From Paenibacillus ginsengihumi DSM 21568 (GTDB lineage Bacteria; Bacillota; Bacilli; Paenibacillales; NBRC-103111): a stretch of 64,000 nucleotides of DNA. The translations under genes and the position numbers were made by a program. The stretch spans positions 1 through 64,000 of the forward strand of contig NZ_KB905554.1 of assembly GCF_000380965.1 (NCBI RefSeq), given 5' to 3'. Every line of letters begins with the position of its first letter. The stretch's first letter is position 1. The notes below the pieces were generated by a model. The model had not been told where the DNA came from, made no database searches, and worked only from the letters and a program-made list of their open reading frames with translations. Shown here piece after piece: positions 27,345-37,700 of this stretch.

Positions 27345-28727
27345 ATGGCTGTAACGATGGATCAAATCGTAGCGCTTGCGAAGCACAGAGGCTTTATTTT
27401 TCCCGGGTCGGAAATCTACGGAGGACTGGCCAATACGTGGGATTACGGTCCGCTCGGCGTTGAGCTCAAGAACAACATCAAGCGCGCCTGGTGGAAAAAA
27501 TTTATTCAACAATCGCCGTACAATGTAGGCCTCGACGCGGCTATTTTGATGAACCCGCAGACATGGGTCGCTTCCGGCCATGTCGGCAACTTCAACGACC
27601 CGATGATCGACTGCAAGCAGTGCAAAGCGCGCCACCGCGCCGACAAGCTGATCGAAAATGCGCTTAGCGAGAAAAACATCGAAATGATCGTGGACGGGAT
27701 GTCCTTCCAGCAAATGGCGGAGATTATCAAGGAGCACAATATCGGCTGTCCCGATTGCGGATCGCATGATTTTACCGAGATTCGCCAGTTCAATCTGATG
27801 TTCAAGACGTTCCAGGGCGTCACCGAATCGAGCGCCAACGTCGTGTACATGCGGCCGGAAACCGCACAGGGCATTTTCGTAAACTTCAAGAACGTGCAGC
27901 GCACGATGCGCAAAAAGCTGCCGTTCGGCATCGGCCAGATCGGCAAAAGCTTCCGCAACGAGATTACGCCGGGCAACTTCACCTTCCGCACCCGCGAGTT
28001 CGAGCAGATGGAGCTTGAATTTTTCTGCAAACCGGGCGAAGATTTGCAATGGTTCGAATATTGGCGATCGTTCTGCCGTGATTGGCTGCTGTCGCTCGGC
28101 ATCAAGGAAGAGAGCATCCGGCTCAGGGATCACTCGGAAGACGAACTGTCGCACTACAGCAACGCGACAACTGACATCGAGTTCCGCTTCCCGTTCGGCT
28201 GGGGCGAGCTGTGGGGCATCGCCGATCGCACCGACTACGATTTGAAGCAGCACATGGAGCATTCCGGCGAAGATTTCCATTACATCGATCAGGAGACGAA
28301 CGAGCGGTACATTCCTTACTGCATCGAGCCGTCGCTCGGAGCCGACCGCGTAACGCTGGCGTTCCTGATCGACGCGTTCGAGGAGCAGCAGCTGGAAGGC
28401 GACGACAGCCGTTCGGTGCTGCACCTGCATCCGGCCCTCGCTCCTTATAAAGCGGCCGTCTTCCCGCTGTCGAAGAAGCTGTCCGACGGAGCGCGCAAAG
28501 TGTTCGAGGACTTGGCCAAGCATTATATGGTCGATTACGACGAAGCCGGCTCCATTGGCAAGCGTTATCGTCGCCATGACGAAATCGGCACACCGTACTG
28601 CATCACATACGACTTCGAGTCCGAACAGGACGGTCAAGTGACCGTGCGCGATCGCGATTCGATGGAGCAGACGCGCATGCCGATCAGCGAGCTCAAGGCG
28701 TTTCTCGACGCCAAGATCGACTTCTAA
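27345..28727 (+). CDS. glyQS: glycyl-tRNA synthetase, dimeric class II form
   Basis: Charges tRNA-Gly. This is the single-chain alpha2 enzyme (460 residues), not the GlyQ/GlyS tetramer. [23 protein letters not shown] begins the class II core; motif 2 is [26 protein letters not shown] and motif 3 [29 protein letters not shown] begins the anticodon domain. Two Cys pairs (CKQC at about 88 and CPDC at about 131) could form the zinc site seen in some homologues. ATG 27345 follows GAAGGAGAG. No glycine T-box is found in the 59-base gap. Confidence 0.94.
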   Translation: MAVTMDQIVALAKHRGFIFPGSEIYGGLANTWDYGPLGVELKNNIKRAWWKKFIQQSPYNVGLDAAILMNPQTWVASGHVGNFNDPMIDCKQCKARHRADKLIENALSEKNIEMIVDGMSFQQMAEIIKEHNIGCPDCGSHDFTEIRQFNLMFKTFQGVTESSANVVYMRPETAQGIFVNFKNVQRTMRKKLPFGIGQIGKSFRNEITPGNFTFRTREFEQMELEFFCKPGEDLQWFEYWRSFCRDWLLSLGIKEESIRLRDHSEDELSHYSNATTDIEFRFPFGWGELWGIADRTDYDLKQHMEHSGEDFHYIDQETNERYIPYCIEPSLGADRVTLAFLIDAFEEQQLEGDDSRSVLHLHPALAPYKAAVFPLSKKLSDGARKVFEDLAKHYMVDYDEAGSIGKRYRRHDEIGTPYCITYDFESEQDGQVTVRDRDSMEQTRMPISELKAFLDAKIDF

Positions 28728-28816
28728 TACATTACCTGCAAGCCTCCAATGGACCCGCACGCAAGCGGCCGGCGGAGGCTTGCTGCGCTTGACGGCGCTG
28801 AAATGACAGCTTACCG

Positions 28817-29920
28817 TTAGCGGATCATTCGCCGAATCGCATCGGAAAGCTCATGCCGGGCGAGCTGCTGCCGGTAGCGCGTCATGCGGGCTCTCCATTG
28901 AGCAAGCTCGCTGCCGCTGCTACATAATGCATGGATTCGCTCTTCGACATGGCCCTCCGCCCAATCGTGCCAATGCACGGCCAAGCCGAGCCGCAGCAAA
29001 TGCTGCAGATTGATTTCCTCCTGTCCCGGAAGCGCGTGATACACGATGATCGGGATGCCCTTGATCAGGCATTCGCTGACCGTGACGCCTCCCGGCTTCG
29101 TCAGCACAAGGTCGATATGATCATACAGCCTGTTCATTTCTTCTCTCGAACTGATATAAGGCAGCGGAATGACAAAGTCGCTGCGCAAGGCGGCCAGTTC
29201 CTCATACAGACGGCGATTTTTGCCGCACAGCACGATGTAGCGCACGTTTCCGCCTGGACTCGCTTGTTGAATAAGCCGCTTCATGAAGCCGGCTCCGAGA
29301 CTGCCGCCGCAGACGAGCACGTTCAAAGGGGCGGATGCGCCGCGCGATTCCGCTTTGTCCGTGATATGGGGATGTACCGGGATGCCTGTGACGACAATTT
29401 GCCGTTCAGAAACTCCTCTCTCCAGCAGCATATGCTTGATATGCTGATCGGGGACGAAGTGAAGGTCGATGCCTTCGATGCCCCACACATCGTTGACGAA
29501 AAAATCGGTGTACACATTCACGACCGGAATAGACAGCAGTCCTTTTCTTTTCAGGCGGCTGGCCAAGTAGGAAGGCAGACAATGCGTGCAAAGAACGATG
29601 TCCGGTTTCTGCTCGCTCAGAATGCGCTGCATCGGTTTCAAAAAGAATAGCTCATACGAGCGAAAACGCGGTGAGGCTTGCTTGTGGCGATAGGCCGCAT
29701 ACCGGTATAAACGGCTGTAGGTGCGGGGAAACCGGTGAATCCAAGCGGTATAGAAGAAGCAAACGATCGATTCCAGCTTTCCGAGCGCGTAAGAGAGAAG
29801 CTCGGCTTTTTCGCAGACGATTGTCGGAGCTTCGCGCTGGAAGTAGGCGGCGAGCGCGTCGGCAACTTGATGATGGCCAGATGGCATGGAAAGAAGTGGC
29901 ATAAGCAGCGCTTTTTTCAA
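28817..29920 (-). CDS. MGDG-synthase-like glycosyltransferase (UgtP/GT28 family)
   Basis: A 367-residue GT-B enzyme probably transferring a sugar from a UDP donor to a diacylglycerol-type acceptor. LMPLLSMPSGHHQVADAL near the start is the glycine-rich acceptor region with the family's GHxxxA motif, DIVLCTHCLPSYLASRL follows, and the C-terminal donor half has LVCGGSLGAGFMKRL and TKPGGVTVSECLIKGIPII with the conserved Glu. TTG 29920 follows GGGGGGA. It is divergent from the YkoP-like gene at 30215. The sugar (glucose or GlcNAc) cannot be decided. Confidence 0.83.
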   Translation of the reverse strand: MKKALLMPLLSMPSGHHQVADALAAYFQREAPTIVCEKAELLSYALGKLESIVCFFYTAWIHRFPRTYSRLYRYAAYRHKQASPRFRSYELFFLKPMQRILSEQKPDIVLCTHCLPSYLASRLKRKGLLSIPVVNVYTDFFVNDVWGIEGIDLHFVPDQHIKHMLLERGVSERQIVVTGIPVHPHITDKAESRGASAPLNVLVCGGSLGAGFMKRLIQQASPGGNVRYIVLCGKNRRLYEELAALRSDFVIPLPYISSREEMNRLYDHIDLVLTKPGGVTVSECLIKGIPIIVYHALPGQEEINLQHLLRLGLAVHWHDWAEGHVEERIHALCSSGSELAQWRARMTRYRQQLARHELSDAIRRMIR

Positions 29921-30214
29921 GTAGCATCCCCCCACGAATCGATCAGTCTACAAGGTATGTTGACCGATTGGCGCGAAGATATGTATCACTTGCGGCGGCG
30001 CCACGATTTACCGCTGACAATTGCCTTCTTCACTGGAAACGCGATGGATTGCGCTGACGAAGGAAGCGGCGGAGAAGGCCAACATCGCCGCAGTGTAACG
30101 GCAATCGGCAAGCGCTTCCGTTCTCCTTAAAGTCCCTTTAAAATTTTGACGCAATTGGTGCAAAAATAAATATTAACCGCAGGCGTTCAAAGAAGGCGTT
30201 AAAGGGGAAGAGCG
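29921..30214. other. divergent intergenic region
   Basis: About 290 bases between divergent genes with no supported gene. A short frame reading from inside the glycosyltransferase gene ends here but has no ribosome site. 30130-30175 is AT-rich (TTGACGCAATTGG and AAAATAAATA) and may contain the promoter of the YkoP-like gene, without a good spacing. Confidence 0.35.
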
Positions 30215-30781
30215 ATGATGAATGTCAAGTCGTACGTTATCAATATTTGGAACATATTGGACCCGGTTTATTATTCGCTAACGCGGCTGACTTATGTCGG
30301 CCCCAAGTCGGACAACAACATTTTCCGGGTGAGGCTCACCCGCTTTCGCGGGCGGGGCGGCACGCTTGCCGACGGAACCGTGCTGCACAAGGGCGATCTG
30401 CTGCTTAAAATCCATCTGCACAATGTTGTTTTATTGCGCGGTCTTTCATCGATTCGCAACGATCTGCAAAGGGGCCGTTATATTTACCAGGCGATCGAGC
30501 GGTCGCTTCCCGGCATTGCCGATTATGTCCAAAGTCATCCCCAGTCCGAGCGCATCCGGGGCATCGTGGGCATCAGCACATTGAATAAAGGCTGCAAGCC
30601 TCTGGGCTTTGACATTTTTCCTATCGTCAGTCCATGGTTCAGGCTGTTCAAATGGTTGACCATTTTGCCGATTTATTTGCTCTCGGTGACGCAACCGCTC
30701 AAGACATTTAAAAAACAATCGCCCAAATATATCGTCATGTCCAAAAAAACGCTGTTGGAAAGATACGGGCACAAGCGTTAG
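30215..30781 (+). CDS. YkoP-like protein
   Basis: A 188-residue protein starting at ATG 30215 (a second ATG follows directly) behind AAGGGGAAG. The N-terminus SYVINIWNILDPVYYSLTRLTYV is amphipathic, then a compact domain with LADGTVLHKGDLLLKIHLHNV, and a hydrophobic segment WFRLFKWLTILPIYLLSVTQPL (about 142-163) that could be a membrane anchor, with PKYIVMSKKTLLERYG at the end. I match it by memory to Bacillus YkoP and to domains fused to polysaccharide deacetylases; its divergence from a glycosyltransferase fits a role in glycolipid or polysaccharide synthesis. The function is unproven. Confidence 0.6.
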   Translation: MMNVKSYVINIWNILDPVYYSLTRLTYVGPKSDNNIFRVRLTRFRGRGGTLADGTVLHKGDLLLKIHLHNVVLLRGLSSIRNDLQRGRYIYQAIERSLPGIADYVQSHPQSERIRGIVGISTLNKGCKPLGFDIFPIVSPWFRLFKWLTILPIYLLSVTQPLKTFKKQSPKYIVMSKKTLLERYGHKR

Positions 30782-30842
30782 GCCTGAGCAGAGGCAATTC
30801 GCGCAAGCAGGCAGCTGCTCCAGGCCGCGCTCCCCGCTGCCG

Positions 30843-32048
30843 TCAGCTTAAATACAGCATCGCCAACGCTTTCATTTGGCGGTTTTTTTGCACAATTTCC
30901 GTCCGGCGCGGCATCGGAACCCATTCTTCCGTCCGATCGAGCCAGGTGTCCGGCAGTTTCTCGCTGCTGTACGGCTGCCAGCGCTTCAGCCATTCGTCCG
31001 GGAGCGGCAGGTGCGGGCTGCGCCCGAGCTCGGCGAGCAGGGGGTGGGCCGACATTTCCAGCCACAGAAGGCTCCAGGCGCGCGGCACAACCCGCCAGAC
31101 GTCGTACCCTCCGCCGCCCAGGGCGACCCATCGACCGCCGCAATGGACATGAGCGAGCCGGTGGATCAGCTGCGGCATCGCCCGATAAATGTTCATGCTG
31201 CAGTGAACGTGAGCGAGCGGCTCGAAGGCGTGGGCGTCGCAGCCGTGCTGGGAGACGATCAGATCGGGCTTGAAATGCGCCGCGGTTCGCTCCAGCACCT
31301 CGGTGAAGCATTCGAGCCACGATTCGTCCTCGGTGAACGGCTCGACAGGCATATTGACATTCGCCCCGAAGCCGCGATCTTCGCCCCGTTCGTTCACGGC
31401 TCCCGTGCCGGGGAACAAATATTTGCCGGTCTCATGAATGGAGAAGGTGCATACGTCTGGATCGGTATAAAAGCTCCACTGAACGCCGTCGCCGTGATGC
31501 ACGTCCGTATCGATATACAGCACGCGGCACCCGTAGGTTCGCTTGGCATGCGCTATAGCGACCGCCGCGTCATTGTAGATACAGAATCCGGAGCCTTTGC
31601 TCGGCATAGCATGATGAAGACCCCCGGCCAAATGCAGCGCATGAGCCGTACGGCCCGACATGACGGCGTCGACGGCGGCGATGGAGCCGCCCACCAGCCG
31701 CGAGGCGATGTCGTGCATGCGCGGAAAATAAGGCGTATCCTCGGTGTCCAGGCCGAACGTTCCCGCCTTGCGTTGCCATTCCGGATTGGGGGACAGCGAG
31801 CTAAGCGCTTTCACAGCATTCACATATTCCAGGCTGTGCACGTACAGCAGCTGTTCCTCTGTCGCGATATTCTCTTCCGCGGTCAAGCTGTTCCCGGCAT
31901 GTAAAGCGCCGACCGTCCGAAGCAGGTCGACGGCCGGCACAAGACGCCGCTGGTTAAACGGGTGAGTCTCGTGAAAGCGGTACTCCGTATACCGCTCGTT
32001 ATAAATAAACAAGGCATCCGAGCAGGACGTCGAACGATTGTTGCTCAT
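30843..32048 (-). CDS. acuC: acetoin utilisation protein AcuC (class I/II histone-deacetylase fold)
   Basis: Deacetylates acetyl-CoA synthetase, reversing AcuA. The 401-residue protein starts at ATG 32048 behind GGGGGCC. The HDAC fold is clear: FIYNERYTEYRFHETHPFNQRR at the start, GGLHHAMPSKGSGFCIYND with tandem His, DTDVHHGDGVQWSFY with metal ligands Asp and His, SIHETGKYLFPGTGAVNE, SQHGCDAHAFEPLAHVH with a metal Asp, and GGGGYDVWRV with the catalytic-site Tyr. It lies 23 bases after acuA; acuB, which sits between them in Bacillus subtilis, is missing here. Confidence 0.93.
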   Translation of the reverse strand: MSNNRSTSCSDALFIYNERYTEYRFHETHPFNQRRLVPAVDLLRTVGALHAGNSLTAEENIATEEQLLYVHSLEYVNAVKALSSLSPNPEWQRKAGTFGLDTEDTPYFPRMHDIASRLVGGSIAAVDAVMSGRTAHALHLAGGLHHAMPSKGSGFCIYNDAAVAIAHAKRTYGCRVLYIDTDVHHGDGVQWSFYTDPDVCTFSIHETGKYLFPGTGAVNERGEDRGFGANVNMPVEPFTEDESWLECFTEVLERTAAHFKPDLIVSQHGCDAHAFEPLAHVHCSMNIYRAMPQLIHRLAHVHCGGRWVALGGGGYDVWRVVPRAWSLLWLEMSAHPLLAELGRSPHLPLPDEWLKRWQPYSSEKLPDTWLDRTEEWVPMPRRTEIVQKNRQMKALAMLYLS

Positions 32049-32071
32049 CGCTTGTGGCCCCCAATATGTTC

Positions 32072-32704
32072 TCAGTACATAAACCGCTGGCGAAAGCGCA
32101 CCCGGTCGAATTGCTCGACGGAGGACAGCGGCACCTCTTTGCCGATTCTCACCATCAGGCAGTTGGCCGGATGCGAGCATATTTCCGGATCGTCAGTGGC
32201 AAACCAGACCATCCCTGCGCTTTTCATCAGCTTCTCCATCATATTTCTATACTCCCATACACTGAGTCCGCTGCTCTCCAAATCCCAGTGCCAATAATAT
32301 TCGGTCGAATAAACGATATAACGATCCATCTGTCCGCCCTCGAACGCCAGCCGAATCAATTGTTTGGCCAGGCCCAGGCCGCGGTACTCGTTGGCTACTT
32401 CGACGGCGCCAAGCTCGATCAAATCTTCCATGCCGCCCTCCGACCATCGTTCCAGCTCATCCGGATAATGAAAAGTCACATAACCGACAATCAGGCGATC
32501 CTTGCGGGCGACCAGGATGCGGCCTTCAGGAAGCTCCGCAATCTCCACGAGCGCCGCGAACTGCTCCGGCGGCCTGCGGAAGGCGTCGAGCTCGGGATGC
32601 ATGCTGTAGGTTTTGAGCTGCTCCGGCGGCACGGGCCCCTCGACGATAATCTGTAAGTTATTGCGCTCAACGGTTTTGGAATGATAAGTTTTCAGATGCT
32701 TCAA
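32072..32704 (-). CDS. acuA: acetyltransferase AcuA
   Basis: A GNAT acetyltransferase that inactivates acetyl-CoA synthetase by acetylating its active-site lysine. The 210-residue protein has the AcuA-specific N-terminus, RILVARKDRLIVGYVTFHYP, and the acetyl-CoA loop VANEYRGLGLAKQLI (R-x-x-G-x-G/A form). The C-terminal half from about 150 (WDLESSGLSVWEYRNMMEKLM) is typical of AcuA rather than general GNATs. It is transcribed away from acsA, its target, across a 234-base shared regulatory region. Confidence 0.92.
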   Translation of the reverse strand: MKHLKTYHSKTVERNNLQIIVEGPVPPEQLKTYSMHPELDAFRRPPEQFAALVEIAELPEGRILVARKDRLIVGYVTFHYPDELERWSEGGMEDLIELGAVEVANEYRGLGLAKQLIRLAFEGGQMDRYIVYSTEYYWHWDLESSGLSVWEYRNMMEKLMKSAGMVWFATDDPEICSHPANCLMVRIGKEVPLSSVEQFDRVRFRQRFMY

Positions 32705-32820
32705 TGCATGCTGCCCCCTTCGTAGCCGCGCCTTGTTCGTCCGCGGAGGAGTTCCCTCTATTGGAAGGCGTTCCTTTTCTCTCCTTTGATGGTACCAAAA
32801 AAATAGCCGCAGCGAAAGGG

Positions 32821-32890
32821 TTGTGCTATAATTAGCCGTGTGTTATACAATTATTAGGTTATATATTACCGCCGGTTGAAAGCGGTTCAA
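32821..32890 (+). promoter_or_regulatory. acsA promoter region with cre-like site
   Basis: TTGTGC (32821-32826) and TATACA (32844-32849) are 17 bases apart; TATAAT also occurs at 32827. Downstream, TGAAAGCGGTTCAA (32877-32890) matches the CcpA cre pattern except at two positions and is a near-palindrome (TTGAA, AGCGG, TTCAA). It is about 50 bases before acsA, where bound CcpA would block elongation. Carbon catabolite control of acsA and acuABC is known in Bacillus. Confidence 0.55.
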
Positions 32891-32938
32891 TTTCTTTCTC
32901 CCGGATCATAAAAACGATAGGTATTAGGAGGTAGTCGC

Positions 32939-34663
32939 ATGGACCGTACGAAAATCGAAACGATAGCACCTACGGCAAGCTCTCCGAACATGAAAAGCTA
33001 TGAGGAGGAACGCGCTGGGTTCAATTGGGAATCGGTTGAACAAGCTTTCTCCTGGTCCCGGTCGGGCAAAGTGAACATCGCTTACGAGGCGATCGACCGT
33101 CACGCCGAAGGGACGCGCAAAGATAAGATTGCCTTGTATTACAGCGACGACAAGCGCGACGAGAAGTATACATTCGAGGAAATGAAAGCGAATTCGAACC
33201 GCTTCGGCAACGTCCTGCGCAAGCTGGGCATCAAGAAGGGCGACCGGGTATTCATCTTCATGCCGAGAACGCCCGAGCTGTACTTCGCTTTGCTGGGAGC
33301 GATCAAGATAGGGGCGGTCGTCGGCCCTCTCTTCGAGGCGTTCATGGAAACGGCCGTCAAGGATCGGCTGGAGGACAGCGGAGCGACGGCCATCGTGACG
33401 ACGCCGGCCCTGCTGCCGCGCGTGCCGGCCGCTCAGTTGCCGCAGCTGAAGCACGTCATTATCGTCGGGGATCAGGTGGAGCCTGGCGAAGGGCGTGTCG
33501 ATTTTCATCAGGAGATGGCCTCCGCTTCGGAGGAGCTGGACATCGAATGGGTGGACCGCGAGGACGGCATGATCATTCATTATACTTCGGGCTCCACGGG
33601 CAAGCCGAAAGGGGTCTTCCATGTTCACAATGCGATGATCCAGCAGTATTATACCGGCCGGATCGTGCTCGATTTGAAGGAGGACGACGTCTATTGGTGT
33701 ACCGCTGACCCGGGCTGGGTTACGGGAACGTCTTACGGCATTTTCGCTCCTTGGCTGAACGGCGCGACCAATGTGATCCGCGGCGGACGGTTCAGCCCCC
33801 AGGATTGGTACAAGACGATCGAGAAGTACAAGGTCACGGTCTGGTACAGCGCTCCGACCGCTTTCCGCATGCTGATGGGAGCGGGCGACGAAGCGGTCAA
33901 GTCGTTCGACCTAAGCTCGCTGCGGCATGTGCTGAGCGTCGGCGAACCGCTCAATCCCGAAGTCGTGCGCTGGGGGCTGAAGGTCTACGGCCAGCGCATT
34001 CACGATACGTGGTGGATGACCGAGACCGGGGCGCATCTGATCTGTAACTATCCGGCCATGACGATTCGGCCGGGCTCGATGGGCAAGCCGATCCCTGGCG
34101 TGGAGGCGGCGATCATTGACGATGCGGGGAACATCCTGCCGCCAAACCGCATGGGCAACCTGGCCATCAAGACGCCTTGGCCGTCGATGATGCGCAAAAT
34201 TTGGAACAACCCGGCCAAATACGAGGAGTATTTCCGGGTGCCCGGCTGGTATATATCCGGGGACTCCGCCTATATGGACGAGGACGGCTACTTCTGGTTC
34301 CAGGGACGCATCGACGACGTAATCAATACGTCCGGCGAGCGGGTCGGCCCGTTCGAGGTAGAGAGCAAGCTGGTCGAGCATCCGGCGGTGGCAGAGGCGG
34401 GCGTCATCGGCAAGCCCGATCCGATGCGCGGCGAGATTATCAAAGCGTTCATCGCGCTGCGCGAAGGCTATGAACCGTCGGAGGCGCTGAAGGAGGAGAT
34501 CGCCAAGTTTGTCAAGGTCGGCTTATCCGCTCATGCGGCGCCGCGCGAGATCGAATTCCGCGACAAGCTGCCCAAGACGCGCAGCGGCAAAATTATGCGT
34601 CGGGTGCTGAAGGCGTGGGAGCTCAATTTGCCGACGGGCGATCTGTCGACGATCGAAGATTAA
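32939..34663 (+). CDS. acsA: acetyl-CoA synthetase
   Basis: Activates acetate to acetyl-CoA with ATP and CoA. The 574-residue length matches Bacillus AcsA. Motifs: IIHYTSGSTGKPKGVFHVH (phosphate loop), WWMTETGAHLICNYP, YISGDSAYMDEDGYFWFQGR, and the C-terminal PKTRSGKIMRRVLKAW, in which K551 is the lysine targeted by AcuA. ATG 32939 follows TTAGGAGG. A strong terminator follows. It is opposite acuA-acuC, so enzyme and modifiers share a control region. Confidence 0.95.
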   Translation: MDRTKIETIAPTASSPNMKSYEEERAGFNWESVEQAFSWSRSGKVNIAYEAIDRHAEGTRKDKIALYYSDDKRDEKYTFEEMKANSNRFGNVLRKLGIKKGDRVFIFMPRTPELYFALLGAIKIGAVVGPLFEAFMETAVKDRLEDSGATAIVTTPALLPRVPAAQLPQLKHVIIVGDQVEPGEGRVDFHQEMASASEELDIEWVDREDGMIIHYTSGSTGKPKGVFHVHNAMIQQYYTGRIVLDLKEDDVYWCTADPGWVTGTSYGIFAPWLNGATNVIRGGRFSPQDWYKTIEKYKVTVWYSAPTAFRMLMGAGDEAVKSFDLSSLRHVLSVGEPLNPEVVRWGLKVYGQRIHDTWWMTETGAHLICNYPAMTIRPGSMGKPIPGVEAAIIDDAGNILPPNRMGNLAIKTPWPSMMRKIWNNPAKYEEYFRVPGWYISGDSAYMDEDGYFWFQGRIDDVINTSGERVGPFEVESKLVEHPAVAEAGVIGKPDPMRGEIIKAFIALREGYEPSEALKEEIAKFVKVGLSAHAAPREIEFRDKLPKTRSGKIMRRVLKAWELNLPTGDLSTIED

Positions 34664-34730
34664 GAAATAAACCTCATGGCTATGCCAACATGATGCAGCG
34701 ATGCCTGATCGCTAACGCTTCTTGAACACA

Positions 34731-34763
34731 AACAACCCGGCGTTCTGATGCCGGGTTGTTTTT
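34731..34763. terminator. terminator between acsA and the PBP gene
   Basis: AACAACCCGGC (34731-34741) pairs with GCCGGGTTGTT (34750-34760) and is followed by TTT on the plus strand. It lies four bases before the stop of the convergent PBP gene and may serve both strands. Confidence 0.85.
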
Positions 34764-34766
34764 CGC

Positions 34767-37700
34767 TCAATGGTCTTTTTCCTTCTTGAAGCGCACCGTA
34801 GCGGAAGGCTTCGATTCGCCGACGCTGTTCACCGCGATGACGCGGTAGTAGCCGTCGGCTCCGGCGGCGTAATAGCGAAACGCCGTGCCGCCCTCGACCG
34901 TTCCGAGCTCCTTGTATGTTCCGTTCTCCTTGTCGCTTTGATAGACGACATAGCGGCTTACGCTTTCCTTGTCGGGGTTCGCCTTCCATTTCAATTCGAT
35001 CCCCGAGCCGTTCGCCTTCACGGACAGGCCGGTAGGCGGCGAAGGAGGAGCGGTAGGAGGGGCCTGCGGCTTGGCATCGCCGGAGCCGTCCTTCGGTTTG
35101 TTCCCCTTCGCCTTATCGTCCTGCCCGTCGCCCGCCGGGGCGCTAGGCTCATTGCCGTCCGGCGTCAGGAACATCAAGTCCACCGCCGTTCCATCCGTAT
35201 AGGCCGCCTTGCTCGGCACCGATTCGTTGCCGGCCACATCAACGGCCGTGACATAATAGCCGTACAGGACGCCGGTAAGCGCTCCGCCATCGGTAAATTT
35301 CGTTTCGCTGCCGGCCATTACGACGTTGCCGTTAACCCTTTTGAAATCTCCCCGGTTTTCCGAACGGTACAGCCGGTAGCCGACGACATCCGGGCTCTCG
35401 CTGGCCTGGAACGTGATCGTGCTCCTATCCCCCGAATTGGTGGCAACCACCATCGTCGGAGGGGAAGGCGCCTTGCCGTCGTCCTGCCGCGGATCGGTCT
35501 CGGAAGGGGCGTCGCTCGAGTAATCCTTAGGGAAGTAGAAGCTGATCGGACGCTGCCGCGATTTGGGCAGCGACGGCATAATCTCCTGAATTTTCTTGAA
35601 GAGCTCGTTCAGCGACTGATCCCGCTTAACGACGACCTTCTCCGTCACGAAATCCGCCGGCGTGCTCTTCTGGGCGATATAATTGATGCCGTTGTATGTG
35701 ATGATCGGCAGCAGGACCATCACGTTGTCTTCTTCCGTCGGCACATATTTCTTGTTGAAGTAGTCCGTCGTCAGCTTGCCGGCGCTTTTCGTCGCTGCGC
35801 TCGGCAGCTTGCCCGACAAGGAAGAGACGACCATGGAAACAATATTGTCCGGCTTATGGAACTTGTTGGTCGGAAACAGCTCGGGCTTCGTCTCGACGGC
35901 GGCGTTCATGATCAGTGCCCATATATTTTTGGCCCGCTGCCGGCCAGCCTTGCTCAGTTTATGCACCGGAGATTCGTATCCGGCCCATACGCCGACCGTG
36001 ATATCCGGCGTATAGCCGATGAACCAGGCGTCGGCGTCGTCCTGCGTCGAGCCCGTTTTGCCGGCGATCGGAATTTTGCCGTATGCGTTGAATTTTTTCA
36101 TCAGGTCCGTCGCCGTGCCCGAGGTGATGACGGTGCGCAACATATCCGTCATCAGGAAAGCCGTCTCCTCCGAGAAGGCCGTGCTCGGCTTAAGCTCATG
36201 CTCGTACACGGTTTTGCCTTCGGAATCGGTAATTTTGCGAATCAGGAACGCTTCGTTGTAGATGCCGTTGTTGGAGATCGTGGCGTAAGCGTTCGTCATC
36301 TCCTTGACGGTAGTGCCGTATTTCAATCCGCCGATAACGCCCGTCTGGGCGGCGTAATCTTCTTCCGTTACGGAAGTGATCCCCATGCCGCGGGCGAACT
36401 CCCACGCCTTATCGATCCCGACGACCTCCGTAAACAGGCGGATGGCCGGGATGTTGTAGGAATGGTTGAGCGCGTGGCGGGCCGTGATGAGGCCGTGATA
36501 CCCGTCGTCCCAGTTCTCCGGAATATGGTATCCGTAGCGCCCGTCCTTGAGCAGAATCGGCACGTCGTCGATGACGGACGCGGGCTGAATCAGCCCCATT
36601 TCCATCGCTGGCAGGAACGCCGCGATCGGCTTCATGGTGGAGCCGGGCTGGCGGTACGCCTGGGTCGCGTGATTTAGCTGCTCTTTCATAAAGTCCCGGC
36701 CTTCGATCATGCCGAGGATTGCGCCGGTTTTGCTGTCCATCATCATCGCCCCGACCTGTTCCATGCCCTTGACCGGATCGTCGGGCGTAAAATTGTTCTT
36801 GTCTTTGGCGATCTCCTGCATCTTATCGTAAATTTGCTTGTCGATCGTCGTATAAACGTGATACCCGCCGCGGGTCAAGTCCGACTGCGCGCTTTTCAGC
36901 GCCTCGCTGTATGCGGCCGGGTCCGACTCGGGGGTCAGCTCGGGCTGCTTCGCCTTGAGCAGCGCTTTGGCCGCTTCCTTCTCCACTTCCATCATCAAAT
37001 AAGGGTAAGTGTTGTACGCCTTCTGCGACGTCGGCGCAAGCGTCGCCTGCAGATCGAAGGCGAGCGCCTCCTCATATTGCTGCTGCGTAATCTTGTTCTC
37101 CTCCAGCATGCGGCGCAGCACAAGCTCCTGGCGCTGCTTGGCCCGCTTGAAGGCAGCCGGGTCGAAAATGCCTTTGCTGGTGAACGTCGAATAATTGCTC
37201 GGCTGCTGCGGCAACCCCGCCAAATAAGCCGCCTGGGCGATGTTCAGCTGGCTCAGATCGTCGATATTGAAGATGCCTTTGGCCGCCGCCTTGATGCCGT
37301 ACAGCCCGTAGCCGGACGATCCGTTGCCGTAAGGGATTTTGTTCAAATAGGCGAGCAAAATCTCGTCCTTCGACATCAGCCGCTCCATGCGCAGCGCGAG
37401 CAAAATCTCCTTCGCCTTGCGGCTGTCGGCCTTCTCCAGGGTGAGGAACACCCGGCGCGCCAGCTGCTGCGTAATCGTGCTGCCGCCGGTCTGAACCTCC
37501 TGCTTGAGCAGCTTCTGCATAACGGCGCGCATCGTTCCTTTCAAGTCGATGCCGATATGCTCGTAAAAGTTGTTGTCCTCGATGGCGAAGACGGCGTCGA
37601 GCACCACCTGCGGAATTTCGCCTAGCTCCGCCAAACGCCGATCCTCCTCGGACCTTAGCTGGCCAACGACCGTATCGTCGCGAAAATAAACGAAGCCGGT

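Noticed and set aside
28738-28783. Inverted repeat GCAAGCCTCC / GGAGGCTTGC between glyQS and the glycosyltransferase gene
   Set aside because: Plausible stem but no T tract on either side; left out of the terminator list.
29735-30130. 131-codon plus-strand frame ending in the divergent gap
   Set aside because: Mostly antisense to the glycosyltransferase, no ribosome site.
30781-30826. Inverted repeat GGCCTGAGCAG / CTGCTCCAGGCC after the YkoP-like gene
   Set aside because: Good stem but no T tract on either strand; function unclear.
34770-36677. 635-codon plus-strand frame opposite the PBP gene
   Set aside because: Antisense shadow; Arg-rich and without motifs, while the minus strand holds a complete PBP1A.
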